A stretch of DNA of 64,000 nucleotides from Bolinopsis microptera (taxonomy: Eukaryota > Ctenophora > Tentaculata > Lobata > Bolinopsidae). The stretch lies in contig NC_087073.1 in NCBI RefSeq assembly GCF_026151205.1, positions 11,873,578 to 11,937,577 of the forward strand. Direction: 5' to 3'. The notes under the pieces were generated by a model. It was not told the origin of the DNA and made no database searches. It worked only from the letters and a program-made list of their open reading frames with translations. Numbering within the stretch: position 1 is the first letter of the stretch; the number at the start of each line of letters is the position of its first letter. Below, piece after piece: positions 34,930 to 47,458 of this stretch. The position numbers and the translations under genes were made by a program.

Positions 34930-37000
34930 GGCGTTTTGCGAATGCCATGACCTCATTTACTGACGTGGCAATTTTCACAACCCAATTCTTTGGAGTCAAC
35001 CATCAGCCAATTCAACCTCTTCTTTTAAATCTTATATTCGAATTTTGCACTTACTTTGGAAGATCGAGAGACATTTTGGAATGTAGCTGATAAATCTGCC
35101 AAGCAAAGGCCAAAGATGAAAGAAGTACGAGGGTGAAACAAGATTGAAAATTACGATCAGAAAATAAACGAATCCGGCACATATATCCCGATCAACCAGA
35201 GTGTAATTGCAACAAGATTATAACTGAACTTTCCGACAAATAAATTCAATTCACGAGTGGTCAAGAAGCATGAATATCAATTTCGGCTAGAAAGCCAATG
35301 CAAGTAGAACTTAGAAGCGATGATAAAGACAGGTGGTAATTGCGAGATTAAGACAATTACGATGAAACTGGATCTGCAAACTAGTGGCCCACAAATTTGG
35401 ATTTGAAGCTTTGAAACCGGATTACTGACATGGCTGAAGGCTACCAGCGATCATGGGCATTTAATTACTTATTAACTGCTATGACCAGAACCCTGTTTTA
35501 GTTTTTACACTTCCTAAAATATATACACTAGACTTGAACTCTGCATTTTAACAGTACTCATCGACTTATCAAAAGTAACGTAAGTAGGTGATTCAATTTC
35601 AATTGGCGCCTGATTCATTACCACGTGGATTACGCATTTATCGATTGTTAACCAGCTTCCTAATTAAATTAATAAACCTAATGGTGCAGTGTTGGATACA
35701 ATGTTGTAAATTAATGGAAGTCCCAAATAAGGTAGAAGTTATTCTTATCTTTTATTACACAATGTTTTGAGTGAGTAGGGGAAGTTTTAGAATCAAGTTT
35801 CCAGTAGAATAATACCCAGGCTAGAAAAATTGGCTTATGTGGACAAGAAAATTGAATTTTTAGGTAATTGAACAATGATTGTCGGATAAAAATAGAAAAC
35901 TATGCATCTTGGTGTTGTGGTGAATGCATGTTATTAGATCTTTAGGTAGGATTCTATATGATACAGGCTAATTGTCCACAATTATAAATTGAGTTTCGTT
36001 GAACTTGATGTAGATACAAAGTCACGCCTCCCAAAATCAGACCAGGAAGTATAACATGAACAAGGAAAATAGAGTACGATAACTGTGCACACTGCACAGA
36101 GGAAAATTATTGAACGGAAGGGAGAAGCCCACGCCACGAGCCTCAAGATGATAATATCTGATTTTCTTTCTAGCGGGGCGATGAAAATAAGATATTCCAA
36201 GTCAAAATATTGTGACTGTAACGTAAATTAAAAATGCACTTCTGCCTTTGATGAATAACTTTAAAAGACACCAGGTTGCACAGCAAAAGAGAAAGTGACT
36301 GTTGTGAAAGTAGAATTATTTACACAGTTCAACATGGACTAAATGAGTGAATTAGAGGGGTCGTCATGGAAACTTCTTTCATCTGGTTCCGACAGCCGTT
36401 GACACTAACAGTTGCTACTTCAATATGAAGCCCTTATACCTGTTTGATGCTATAAATACTAGATTACTGTCTATCGTTAACCTTAGTTCCAAATGTGTGC
36501 GCTATAATCAGGACCTAATTTGATTGTAAACGAGTTCTAGCTGAACACGGAAAAAGTCGTTTTTATACGAGCGTGCTTCATCATAATCCATCAAATCCTT
36601 GTTATGATGTCTCAATCGCGTTCAGCTATTATTGTTAACAAAGGATTAAAGGAGCATGGTTATTTAAAGAATGTATCAAAAATTACTCATCTCGTTTACA
36701 TTTTTGGACGTAAACGTTAGGATTTCTGAAGCATTTGCTTGATTATATAATTTTTATAAACTCTCGTAAACATAAAATATAAATCGATCAAATATGAAAG
36801 TAACGAGATGCATTCTGCAGAAGGCACACTAATCAGGAGTAATCTTTATCAGAATTAGGAGCTAGCGTAGCTATTGTGATTTGTCAATGATTGTGTTAGA
36901 GAGGAATAAAAGATTTAATTCCGATTTAATAGGCAATCTGGTAATATTTCATTATGATATTGTGATCGACACAATAATTGAAATATCCGGATAAGCTGAG
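34930..37000. other. No firmly supported feature
   Basis: AT-rich. Open frames at 35588-35770 (plus) and 35982-36200 (minus) lack splice or start support. Confidence 0.45.
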
Positions 37001-37030
37001 CAGCCCTGTTGCAAGGAGCGTGTTTTTCAG

Positions 37031-37170
37031 GCAAAGAGGATTCCGCTATGTTACAAAGCTATCAGAGGTTTCCACAAAAATTCACACTGTGTTTCACCCA
37101 GGCTTTTTATTGAACGATGACGAAAGAAAAGACACCAAGATTTGTCTCGAAAGTTCAATACGTGACCTGG
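37031..37170 (+). CDS. Gene G, internal exon 1
   Basis: The exon lies between a strong acceptor (gcgtgtttttcag) and a strong donor (CTGG|GTAAGC). Forty-six codons are framed by one base on each side. The reading is clearly protein-like (GFRYVTKLSEVSTKIHTVF, LLNDDERKDTK). Phase matches the exon at 37606. Not assigned to a family. Confidence 0.68.
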
Positions 37171-37605
37171 GTAAGCACTAAGCAGAACACAAACCAAAAC
37201 AGTTAGTGATCACATACATACACTTGATCGTCCGGGCTAAAAAGCCACAAAAGCGATCAAAAATATTCAGCGAAAGCAAATATACAGTAGAAAAACGACA
37301 ATGCGAGCATTATCGGGTAAGTACACATAATGAGGCATGTGTCAACTGCTGAGGAGGAGGAGTTATAGCTTTAAAAGCGGCCAAACCTTTGACTAATTCG
37401 TAAAACAAGCGCCTAACTTAGACGTAATGCTAGTGTTATAGATATTATAAACGCCCTAAACAGCTACCGGATAAGGATATATCCAAGACGGATATTGAAA
37501 CTTTTCGCGCGAGGATTTAACATCAAACATAGATTTTGCACGTTTGTAGCTGCTTTGCCATTGGGTAAAAACGCCGACAGCGCGGTTTAAACTCAGATAT
37601 TTTAG

Positions 37606-37829
37606 AAACGGTCGCCGACGCACACGCAATCATCGATCATAAAAATATTCCACCAACTCCACCAAAACAACAATACAAACATTTAAACACAATACAGTTT
37701 AACTACAACACATACCGTGTCGTTGTGGTCCCCAAATACGCCGCAACACGGCATATCGTCGTACAATCTCATAGTTCGAGGGGGCGAAGAGTGGTCGTCT
37801 CCTGTTTGAGATCCTCCGCCGTCACCACT
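37606..37829 (+). CDS. Gene G, internal exon 2
   Basis: Acceptor ctcagatattttag supplies two bases that complete Glu with the previous exon. Then 74 codons run to ACCACT|GTAAGG in phase 0. The exon has a Pro-rich NIPPTPPKQYK segment followed by Val-rich and Arg/Ser-rich stretches. Without splicing the frame continues open to a TAA at 37946, giving an alternative 3' end. Confidence 0.55.
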
Positions 37830-38095
37830 GTAAGGCATCATCCCAGGTTAAACACAAGCTCAAAAGTTTCCTACAACAACTTTGCAAACCTAGTCCAACT
37901 ACAGACAAACTTTATAAGCCCGTCAAAGCTTGTTAACCGTATATAAATTTAGGAGTTCGGCTTACCGACAAAACAAATTGCAACGAAGCGAGATATGTTT
38001 TACGCAGTAAGACTACTGTTTACCCCTAATTCCGGCATCACAGAAGTAATATTAGTTTGATTCAATAAACTGCATATCCATGTAACAAGGCTCAG

Positions 38096-38473
38096 GAAGC
38101 CGATGGGATAAAGCTAAATGAGGTGTTTGCGGCGAAACCATATAGACACCTTGACATTCGTGACTGTGCGGTCAAACTTCCAGTAAATTTAGAATTTTAT
38201 TTTCGTGCGATACTCAATGGAACGGCATTGTATGGGTGCCAAAAACAAAAGGTTTGGAGGCCCGATGAAAGATATAGAAATCAGACACACTCACCTCTCG
38301 TCTCTATCGTAGTCTCTCTGAAGCATAGTTTCACGTTAAAACGCAACAAACACAGTTACATAAGTCAGAAACTGTTAATTATTGCTAATTGGCAGCTTTG
38401 TAGTTTGCAACAACCATCAAAAAAGTTGTCGGTGTGTGTATCGAAACAAATATATTTGTTTTCACATTCTTAA
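38096..38473 (+). CDS. Gene G, terminal exon
   Basis: In phase 0 after caaggctcag, 125 codons run to TAA. The start reads EADGIKLNEVFAAKPYRHLD; the end is Lys/Leu/Ser-rich (QPSKKLSVCVSKQIYL). The open frame extends ten codons further upstream. The stop is followed almost at once by AATAAA, which supports a true 3' end. Joined, the three exons give about 246 residues of an unknown protein lacking its N-terminus. Confidence 0.6.
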   Translation, partial: EADGIKLNEVFAAKPYRHLDIRDCAVKLPVNLEFYFRAILNGTALYGCQKQKVWRPDERYRNQTHSPLVSIVVSLKHSFTLKRNKHSYISQKLLIIANWQLCSLQQPSKKLSVCVSKQIYLFSHS

Positions 38474-38485
38474 ACGCAAAAAAAC

Positions 38486-38491
38486 AATAAA
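38486..38491 (+). terminator. Polyadenylation signal AATAAA for gene G
   Basis: A canonical hexamer begins 13 bases after the gene G stop codon, with an A-rich surround. The position is closer than usual but matches a very short 3' UTR. Confidence 0.5.
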
Positions 38492-39036
38492 AAAGTGGAA
38501 AATCTGGCGATATATGAAGAGATGTTTGAAGCATATGAGGACAGAGCAGTAATTGGATTAACCTCGACCCGGTATTAATGTTATTAATGGGGTATTTGGG
38601 GCAGTGTGTGGTCGATACGGCAAAAAACTAGAACCATTACAGTCAAACTGTCGATGACGACTGATATAAAATTGTGACCTAAAGGGGCAGACATTGAAGT
38701 AATGATATAGCTTGGAGCAAAGAAAGCAGGCTGGATCGGGTCGCCGTAAAAGATAAATTCGCCAACCGATGAGCAGATAGCGTGTTTAATGAGATTATTA
38801 TCTCACTCCAGTCAAGTTAATGTATTTATTGTTCAGTTAAACGTAAGTTCGCTTTATTCGTCAGGGCAGGTCCAGGGCCGGAAAATGATAAAAAATGCAC
38901 CCAAATAGAGCAGCATGTCACACACACGACATATCGCCAACGATATAAAACACAATAACTAACGTCCAACCTTCAAGTTCATAGGTAATATTTTAAGTTA
39001 AAATCCTAATAATATACGGCAGGCTATTGAACGGGC

Positions 39037-39216
39037 ATGAGTTGTCGTTTGCCACCCTGCTTTGGTGATGACAGCTCTCAACCTGAACCACTTGGAGCAC
39101 GGGTGAAGCGCGAGTACAGAGACTTAAAACGGGTCTGTGAACGGGAAAATGCAGACAACCGTCCCACACTACTGACAGTCGGGCAAAGTCCTTCGAAAGC
39201 CTGTTTAGACACGTGA
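39037..39216 (+). CDS. Coding-like ORF, charged
   Basis: ATG, with an in-frame TGA two codons upstream, opens 59 codons to TGA. The centre is highly charged (ARVKREYRDLKRVCEREN). An internal ccctgctttggtgatgacag could instead be an acceptor. An 85-codon minus frame overlaps but has hydrophobic, shadow-like composition. Confidence 0.38.
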   Translation: MSCRLPPCFGDDSSQPEPLGARVKREYRDLKRVCERENADNRPTLLTVGQSPSKACLDT

Positions 39217-39526
39217 TCAGTATTGATACAGGCGGACGGTTGAGCTCCAATTATCGGTTAATGGACAGAGTATTACATTTGGTTAAAGAGTCCGGTATTT
39301 GGTGCCATCAACAGTAAACCCTAAATTAAACGAAGCCATCGAGGTGCACTGCCAGCTAATTGGACTGCTCAACTTTAGTTCCCGATTTAGCGAAGGAAAT
39401 TTTTGCCCGCAGATACAAATTCAGGCTGTCGGCAGTGAGGCAGAGCTTGGTAGGTAGCTGACTGTTCGGCAAATGTCACCACTACGTCACATTCTACGCT
39501 ATTTCAGATGCCATAAACCAACTTAC

Positions 39527-39594
39527 CACCGTCACGTGACTTAATTTGCACAATTGTTTTCAATTTGCAGCAATTAATATAGTTGCGTTTTATA
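39527..39594 (-). promoter_or_regulatory. Possible TATA promoter with short 5' UTR exon
   Basis: Minus strand: TATAAAA at 39594-39588, then about 30 bases to a likely start near 39558, then a GTAAGT donor immediately after 39527. This spacing fits a core promoter plus a non-coding first exon. No coding partner is assigned. Confidence 0.28.
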
Positions 39595-40253
39595 CCGAGT
39601 ATGAAGCATAAACGTTACGTGAAAGTGAGCCGGTACCGTTGGTGGAGGTTGTGTGTTAGGCAGCATTACGTTGACAAATAATGTTGGAAAATTCGGTACG
39701 GGGTATTCGTACGGGGGAATCTAGTTGTTACTGACTTAATTCATGATGTTAAATTGTTATCCTATTTCTGTGCACACATGGTAATTTTAGTTGGATTCAC
39801 ATGTTTTTATTATTACCCCATTTTCGGATTTTGTAGGATTTCGTAATACCGTACTAGTAGTACGGCGAGAGTTATGAACTTTACAAATACTTAAATTTTT
39901 TTAGCTACTGTAACGTTTAAAACACGCACATAGTTGTCGTATTTAAGTTTTCAGCTGGTATTGCATAATATAATAGAAATATATTCTATTTTACATTTTA
40001 TTTTACATTTGCAAGTGTTTAGTTATATAATACTTTATGATTATTTTTCATTTGTCAGGTGTAGTGTTGCCAGATCTAAATTCCTTTTATGTCTGTAACA
40101 GAGCCAAAATATTTTATGTTGCCATGGGGTGGCAAGTCCCCATTCATCGCAGCCCGCTAGTTTTACTGTCTCTTAATATGCTCATTGTTTTTAAACAGTC
40201 GACAGTGAATATAAGGTGATAAAAGGGTTTGTCACAAGAAGAAAAGTTGAGAT

Positions 40254-40301
40254 CTATAAATATAGCAGTGATAGATATAGTTGATTCCGTAGAAATGCAA
40301 G
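40254..40301 (-). CDS. Possible terminal exon of gene B
   Basis: A strong acceptor (ggtttcttacttccattgacag) opens phase 0, exactly what the 40417 exon leaves. Fifteen Leu-rich codons (LAFLRNQLYLSLLYL) and TAG follow. If true, gene B encodes about 102 residues. A plus frame covers the same bases (about 40230-40360) and is equally protein-like. Confidence 0.3.
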   Translation of the reverse strand, partial: LAFLRNQLYLSLLYL

Positions 40302-40416
40302 CTGTCAATGGAAGTAAGAAACCTGTTTCTTCTGAAGTTTGGCATGCGTCGTCCTCATGAATGGAAAAAAGAGACCAATATTAAGTTAAACGATTACGTA
40401 TACAAAAGTTACAAAC

Positions 40417-40561
40417 CTCCTCAGGAATATCGCCATCGCGCAGAGCAGGTGAAGGAGGCGGGGATATCCTATCCTTAGCAAGGTTGGTGATCTCCTTTAC
40501 CAGCTTGGTACGGGCTCCTGAGGATCCGGGTCTATTGCTGCTCATACTGTTACCATGTTGT
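40417..40561 (-). CDS. Gene B, internal exon 3
   Basis: Between ttttcag and GTTTGT, one base plus 48 codons read as an ordered helix (RTKLVKEITNLAKDR) followed by a Pro-rich acidic tail (SPPPSPALRDGDIPEE). The first base completes Gln with the 50694 exon. GC content and composition stand out sharply from the surroundings. Its own ATG (MSSNRPG) could serve as an alternative start. Family not recognised. Confidence 0.7.
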
Positions 40562-40651
40562 CTGAAAACAAGAGCTGTTACAAATATATAAAGTCAATAT
40601 TGTGTGAGACATTAGACATTTACATGAAGAGGGTCATTGTTGGGTAGGACA

Positions 40652-40694
40652 GGGGATGGGGAGGGGTTACGGGGAGGGGTTATGGGGAGGGGTT
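40652..40694 (+). repeat. 14-bp G-rich repeat with G-quadruplex motif, next to gene B exon
   Basis: Three tandem units of ggggaggggtta(t/c) give six runs of four Gs. They lie about 90 bases upstream of the acceptor of the 40417-40561 exon, so the gene B pre-mRNA carries the C-rich complement in the place of its pyrimidine tract/branch region. Confidence 0.85.
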
Positions 40695-40699
40695 ATAAG

Positions 40700-43640
40700 T
40701 TGGACTACTTTTGTGCTTCCTTCAGAATTTCGGCAAATAGGTTTGGTGCGAACAGAAATTTTAAGGTTTTTAGTTTATTCGATAAAATTATTTGATAATC
40801 AGATCATACTTAGTTTGCATTAACTCATCGTGTCAGTGGTCATAAAATATTACTAAATATGTCTACAAAAATCTACCTGGTCAATAATAAACGAAAACTT
40901 GTCAGAAAAAAAACCTCTAATAACATCAAATAAGTTCGGTCAGGCAATTAATAAGTATTTTTAGCGACCTGAAATGTTACTGTATAGTGTATACTGAATT
41001 ACTGGATTATTGAACGTTTTATCTTACTAACATTTTTCATTAAAATATTGGGCGCATTCATTATAAGGAGTGTGTGCAAGGTAAATTGAACGCACAGAAA
41101 ACAGAACCGACATGACTGTACGCTAGAAACACATTATTATTTGCAGTTACCGAATTATGTTGTTCAAGTAAATGGTCAAACACGGCAGAAAATTAGTACA
41201 CACGGATACAAAATAGATATGTGGGCCAGGCACTAAGTTTGTTTTATTTACAGAAATTGTAAACCTAAGAATATTTCTTACTAGAGGAATTTGTAAGATT
41301 ATCAACAGAGGTGTTAAGTTAAGCCCGGAAAAAGAGATTCATGAGCTATTAATCTTGACATGTTTCGAGTTACCTATCTTTGAAGTTGTTTTCACACTCT
41401 TGGCATAAAAGCTTTTGTATTACTTTTCTTTAACTATCAGTAACATCAAAACATTTATCGTCATTACGAGGCGATCGCAAGTAAGAGATATATAAATATG
41501 TGCTAAGTTTTTTCGGGTACTATAAAGGCTCTTACACTACTTAAGTAATGATTATCCTGCCGCTTTGTTGCAATTCTTTAAAGAGAGAGTAATAACTGTA
41601 AAACTTTGACTTAAACAGGCTGTCTAGACCAAAGTGGCTAGAGGAATATCACGAGGATACAATCTAGTGGATGGTATATTAATCTGATTAAACAAAATAG
41701 ACAGAATTTCGACGAACAGATGCAATAGCTTTAACTTCATTGTTTCTCGAATCCATAATTCGTACATGTTCTATTGTCTGTTTTTATTCTTATACAATGG
41801 ACGGAGAGAAGTCATGATAGGTAATAATCCGTTGGGAGATTAGCGTCAAATTCGATCATCGAGTCATAAGTTACATTCAGCGTAAATTTGTCCATTTACG
41901 AGATATTGTAAGGTTGTAAGTACGTGGTTGTAAGTATTGAAGTATCGAGAGCCTGTGCGTACAATTTCATTTATTGATGAGATACGGTGGCCGTGGTTTT
42001 AAGTATATTGAAGCATATTGAGAACCAACCAACTTAAACACAATCCTCTTACCCATCCGGAGAAAAAGTTGGAGACATAGCGTCCGTAACGTCCATATCT
42101 CTTGGAGTTGTCTAATTTTAGGAGCCATGGTGGGCCATGTCGGCATTGATACCTTTCCTAAATCACCATCAGTAATATTTTTATTTACTATGAGATAATT
42201 AAAGTTGTGGATTTAATCGTCCATGATGTTTAAAAAGGAGCACATTTAATATAGTTCGAAGATTCCTAATCCTCTTCGCGTCCAAAGGAGACGTTTCTCT
42301 TCAAATATCAAATATCTATTTTCGAAACTACTGTAACAAACCATTATTGACGGGTATAAAAGGGTGAATTAAGGAGAAACAATAAATGTGCACGCCATGA
42401 TCTCGTTTCAACCATATCAGTATGCCGAGTCATTTCTACAACCTACGTACATTACGTAAAGTACATTAAGTACATTACGTTAAATCGAATCCTTCACCCA
42501 AAATGCCAGAATGAGTGCCAGAGCCCATAAAAACTGATTAAAATAACAAAAAAGCCCCCTCGCAACTGATAACGAATATCAGACAAGCAAAAATAGTCTC
42601 CGAAATCTAAAAAAAGTCGTCTAGATATACATCGCAAACAACAAAATGTAGCACACTAAGACCGAACTGCAAATATAACGGTATGCTACAGTAAACTGAT
42701 GTGCTAACATATTAAAATCTTAATATTCCTATATCATAAATATATATCACTTGAAGATTGTTTTGCGTGTCCGAGAGACCAGGCTGTCGTGCGATCACAA
42801 ATCATGTTGAAATATCGGATCTTGATCCGGTGTCGCACTGCAAATTGATCCTTGCAACAACCCTGCAACACTACCATCTAGTCGACAACAGGTAAACAGC
42901 ACATACAACAGATAAACGCTCTCAAAAAGAAAAGGAAAGCGGGAGCGTCAGGTCGCCACACAAATATCACCGTCCAACACTTACAAAGCACGGTATTGTG
43001 ATGAACCGATTCTAGATATTCCAGAGAGAGAGCGGATAAAACTTGCTATAATACGTTGACACACATTACATATCGATCATATTAAAACGACACAATGACC
43101 TGTGGATTGGGTAGATCAATGAAGCTAGCTGTAGTATAATAGCTGCGATGTGACATGATCAGGTCATTTGTTGTGTGTTCCGTGGTGGGCGCACATTGTA
43201 CCCATGTGAATAAACCAGCTAGAGATCAGCAGCACAAATTGCCACCGGCAAAACCAATTGTCTTTTAATTTTGAGAATGAGCAGTCTTATCAAACTTGAT
43301 AATGACGCGTAATACGAGTACAAGCACATATTTTGTGATATGTAAAAGCGAAGTTATTGTGCCATTATATTCATTCAAATAATACACACGTTGCACGCGG
43401 TTCAGAGACGTTTTCAGGATTTCACACAATATTATTACACTTTCACTTGAGTGTCACCGTGCTGAGCGCTTTTTAAGGCTGCACCAGCCAGCCAGGCGGT
43501 CAGCCAGCACAGTTTTAGATTACTACCATGTTACTTTCAAGACAGGGCTATAAGTCATCGCCTCCCAGTCCCCGCCTTAGAACTGCTGTCTCACCTCTGT
43601 CGGCGTATTAGGATAAAGTAATTTTTCGCACAAATATTCT
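40700..43640. other. Gene B intron sequence; no feature seen
   Basis: AT-rich with many stops. A small direct-repeat cluster of gtacattacgt-like words lies at 42446-42482. Otherwise nothing is supported. Confidence 0.5.
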
Positions 43641-43669
43641 TTGTCCGACTTAGGCTATCGAGGTCTTAC

Positions 43670-43832
43670 CACAAATAGTTTGTTTCGAAAATAACATTCC
43701 CATCATTATGGTATTTCGACAAATTTCAAGAACGCCGCAACTGCGACTTTCCCAATTCCACAGTATTCTGACAATAGCAGGGTATGATGGTTTGCTGCAG
43801 TCGTTAGCGTCTAGCCATCCTCTTAGTCGCAT
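43670..43832 (-). CDS. Candidate first exon nested in gene B intron
   Basis: ATG (G at -3), with an in-frame TGA upstream, opens 54 codons beginning MRLRGWLDANDCSKPSYP and ends at TGTG|GTAAGA. It lies on the same strand as gene B but its phase does not fit between the gene B exons. It would be a separate nested gene or an alternative promoter product. Confidence 0.48.
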
Positions 43833-44488
43833 GACAAATGCATATTTGTTTCAGAAACTATTGCATGTGTGAATTTTTATAACATGTTTTCCTAATCCGA
43901 TTTGACGTTACACCATTCCTATCAATGTATGTAGTTATTCAAGTTATATATTATACGTGCTGATCAGACGGTGCAAAACCGACGTCTTTATTCAAGAGGA
44001 GTATGCCTTTAAGCAGTGCACAATAGTTTTCAGCACAAAATTAGGCATTACCTTGTTTTTAAAGGTGGAATAGCAGGATGAAATGCGGCCCCAAAAAAGT
44101 TGAGATATTTGCGGTTAGGCCGGAAAGGAGTTTGTGGTGCAAAGCAGGAAGCGGTTGGGCAAAAATAACTTATATTAGCGAAAGTGCACCCTGTGCGCGC
44201 CTTCAACTGATTGTGTAAGCATTTAATTTAAATTTTATGCAAATTCTTTAATTTGGCACTAATCAATGATATCATCGGGCTGTATTCAAAGTTTAAGTAA
44301 TTTATTTCCATGGCTAATGTCTGACTATCACATACATATTTTTATATGTATGTCAATATTTAATTTACTGTGTGATAAAATGCAATTTCATTTTCTAACT
44401 TATTGAATCCCTATTCTTCAGAATTAATCTGTCAAGAATTAATAAATCGAGTGATAAGATGACATTTTGCTTTCTATTTCATAAATAG

Positions 44489-44638
44489 CCCAGCCGACCC
44501 TGCAGCTCCACATACACCAACATGCTCCTTCCATCCAGTGCACACTACATACCCCCCGGACCTGCTCCACAGAGTGTTCTAAAGAAGACACCACGCACCA
44601 GTCACACCAGGTACCAGCCTGCACAACTTCATACCTAA
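44489..44638 (+). CDS. Pro/Ser-rich exon after strong acceptor
   Basis: The acceptor ttttgctttctatttcataaatag leads into phase 0 and 49 codons to TAA. They are rich in Pro, Ser and Thr (LPSSAHYIPPGPAPQSV, KKTPRTSHTRYQ). An internal ACCAG|GTACCA donor could instead send the frame into the next coding-like segment. It lies on the plus strand inside the long intron of gene B. Confidence 0.5.
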   Translation, partial: PSRPCSSTYTNMLLPSSAHYIPPGPAPQSVLKKTPRTSHTRYQPAQLHT

Positions 44639-44744
44639 AACTGCGTGTGAGCACGGGTATAACACTGCAGCTGCTGATAACCGCTCTTATACAGCCACGC
44701 TTTCCACAGGTACGTCATGTAATTACACGTACAGGGGATCTCAG

Positions 44745-44855
44745 GCTGATGGTTTGTGGGTTGCAGGAAGGAGAAGACAGTTTAATGTGGGGACGGGAGA
44801 AACTTGGGGAGAAGTTCACGGTGACCACGTACATGTTCTGTCTTTGTGGGACTAA
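44745..44855 (+). CDS. Candidate terminal exon, Gly/Trp/His-rich
   Basis: After ggggatctcag, 36 codons run to TAA (VAGRRRQFNVGTGETWGEVH). A different plus frame, 44647-44883, is open for 78 codons. A GTACGT donor 35 bases upstream would make a very short intron joining a Leu-rich segment in phase. AATAAA hexamers follow at 44900 and 44942. Confidence 0.35.
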   Translation, partial: ADGLWVAGRRRQFNVGTGETWGEVHGDHVHVLSLWD

Positions 44856-44899
44856 GATCAGAGAGGTGCACAAAAGAGAGTGAAAGCGACCTAATGGGA

Positions 44900-44947
44900 A
44901 ATAAAGTAGAGAAGGAATGAGTGTGACTGAGAGGAAATCATAATAAA
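44900..44947 (+). terminator. Two AATAAA polyadenylation hexamers
   Basis: Hexamers at 44900-44905 and 44942-44947 lie 45 and 87 bases after the stop at 44855, consistent with the 3' end of the plus-strand unit. The surrounding DNA is purine-rich. The long minus frames here (44715-45304) are low-complexity shadows of that bias. Confidence 0.35.
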
Positions 44948-45503
44948 GTACAGAACAAAAAACAAGCAGGAGCGAGGAGCAATGAAAACAAGGGAAAAGA
45001 GAGAATCGCTGAAGGTTTAAAGAGAATGGGAGAAGAATAAGAGGAGAAGAGAGGAGAAATGAGGGTGAAGGAGAAAGAGAGAGCGTTTGAGAATAAACGC
45101 CCGGGGCGAGTAACGACATACCAGGCCAAGAATCATGCAAATAGCAGAGTTGCAGCGTCTCACAGCACCATTAGCTGAACACGGAGTAGGCAGTGTTTTA
45201 CACGAAAGAACTGTATTATATATACTACATATAGTTGCCTCGCTTATATAATACAAAGCAGATCTTATGCTGCTCCGTACTACGGGGTATACACCCGCGC
45301 TCATACATACACAAACACTGACTTACTCCATTACTCGCACGCTCTTACTCGTACGCGCACACGCATGTCGCATATAAATCACACAAATCACACACAAGAT
45401 CACACTAACAATCACAAACAATCACACACAATGTGATTCCCTTCTACTTGCCCTGTGATCTAAAGCAGTGTAATAAGTCTTCTAATAAACGCTGATCTGT
45501 TCC

Positions 45504-46169
<666 letters not shown>

Positions 46170-46290
46170 CCTAGCTAGTCACAGACTATCTTCACTGTCT
46201 CTAGCAGGACTTTATACAGTGTATTGTACATCAGCTACTCAGCAACCCTCATTACGGTTCAATCGGAGGCAGACTAGATTGTTCCACAGT

Positions 46291-46377
46291 GTGTACTGGG
46301 TTATCTATACTGCTCTTTGAAGAACACACGGTGTGTAGTTGTGTACTGGGTTATCTATACTTCTCTTTGAAGAACAC
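46291..46377. repeat. 50-bp tandem duplication beside the (CT)n tract
   Basis: Two copies starting at 46291 and 46341 share gtgtactgggttatctatac and then t(g/t)ctctttgaagaacac. They are nearly identical, so the duplication is recent. It sits about 130 bases from the microsatellite end. Confidence 0.9.
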
Positions 46378-46399
46378 TGTAAATCAAAACGAGCTCTGC

Positions 46400-47440
46400 T
46401 CTCTGTACTTATAGACCGTCATTAGAAGTGTGTGCAGGATACACTATGTGAGTAATAAAAGCAAGGATATAATAATATCCAGCTTATTAATACACATTAC
46501 ACAAGCGCACCAGTACAACAACGCTAATAGACGAGGGATTACTCGCATGGGAAGGGAAGCAGCTAACTATTATAAATAAGAGGTCAAAAATTACTTAATA
46601 TTTCGATTAGATCCGATGAGATCCTGAACATATTCAGGAAAAAGGATACTAATGATTAGATTGAATGGTCATTAATAAATGCCACATAGGATTAGGATAG
46701 TCAAGCTAAGGCCATTATAAATTGTATTATGTAGTTAGCTTGACTACGTGTAAACTATTACACTGGACAGCAGAAACGAGATCACTGAACGAGATATAAT
46801 GTTGTACGTGTATCATGATTAGTACAAAACATGCGGTTTAAGAGGTCTCAAATGTGCGGTGCAAGATGAAGAAGTCTCATTTTATTTATGTTATAACTAC
46901 TGAGTTTTACAAGTTTCGTGGGTTTTATCAATTACTGTCATCTGTTAAACATCAGTTGAACTGGAGATGTGTTTTACTTTTACGAAATAACTGTAATTTA
47001 TATTTATCGTAAATGTATAAGGCTACATGACAGATGGTGTTCATTAATTAATAGGCAATTAATCAATAATGACTGGCTATAAATTAGATAACGCAGCAAA
47101 AACTGACCAGATTAGCGTGTGTGTGCGCTTGTACAAACATTGTGATATTTTGTGAAATGTGTATTCTATTATTATACAGTGTTAATGAATTATAATATCT
47201 GGAAACTTCTGGTGGACATCATAGTCGTTTAGTTCCGGAAATCAAACCAACTGACCGACTAGAGGTCATACCAACTTTTCAAATCAAGCAGTTGCGTTTG
47301 AGGGAGGTAAGGTGGGTGCCCCAAAGCCAACCAACCGACCGACCAATCATAACCACGCTTATTAAACTGACAGTAAAAAACGAAAAAATATTGCTCTTTC
47401 ATCGAATGCAATGGAGCAAATCGTTCAATAAAGCGCATTC
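46400..47440. other. No supported feature
   Basis: AT-rich DNA with repeated short ccaaccgaccga words near 47325. No exon or element is recognised. Confidence 0.45.
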
Positions 47441-47458
47441 AAGTAAAATTCATCAAAT

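Noticed and set aside
44715-45304. Long Ser/Leu/Phe/Pro-rich minus frames
   Set aside because: Low-complexity translation of a purine-rich plus strand (GAGA/GGAGAA); no start, splice or domain evidence.
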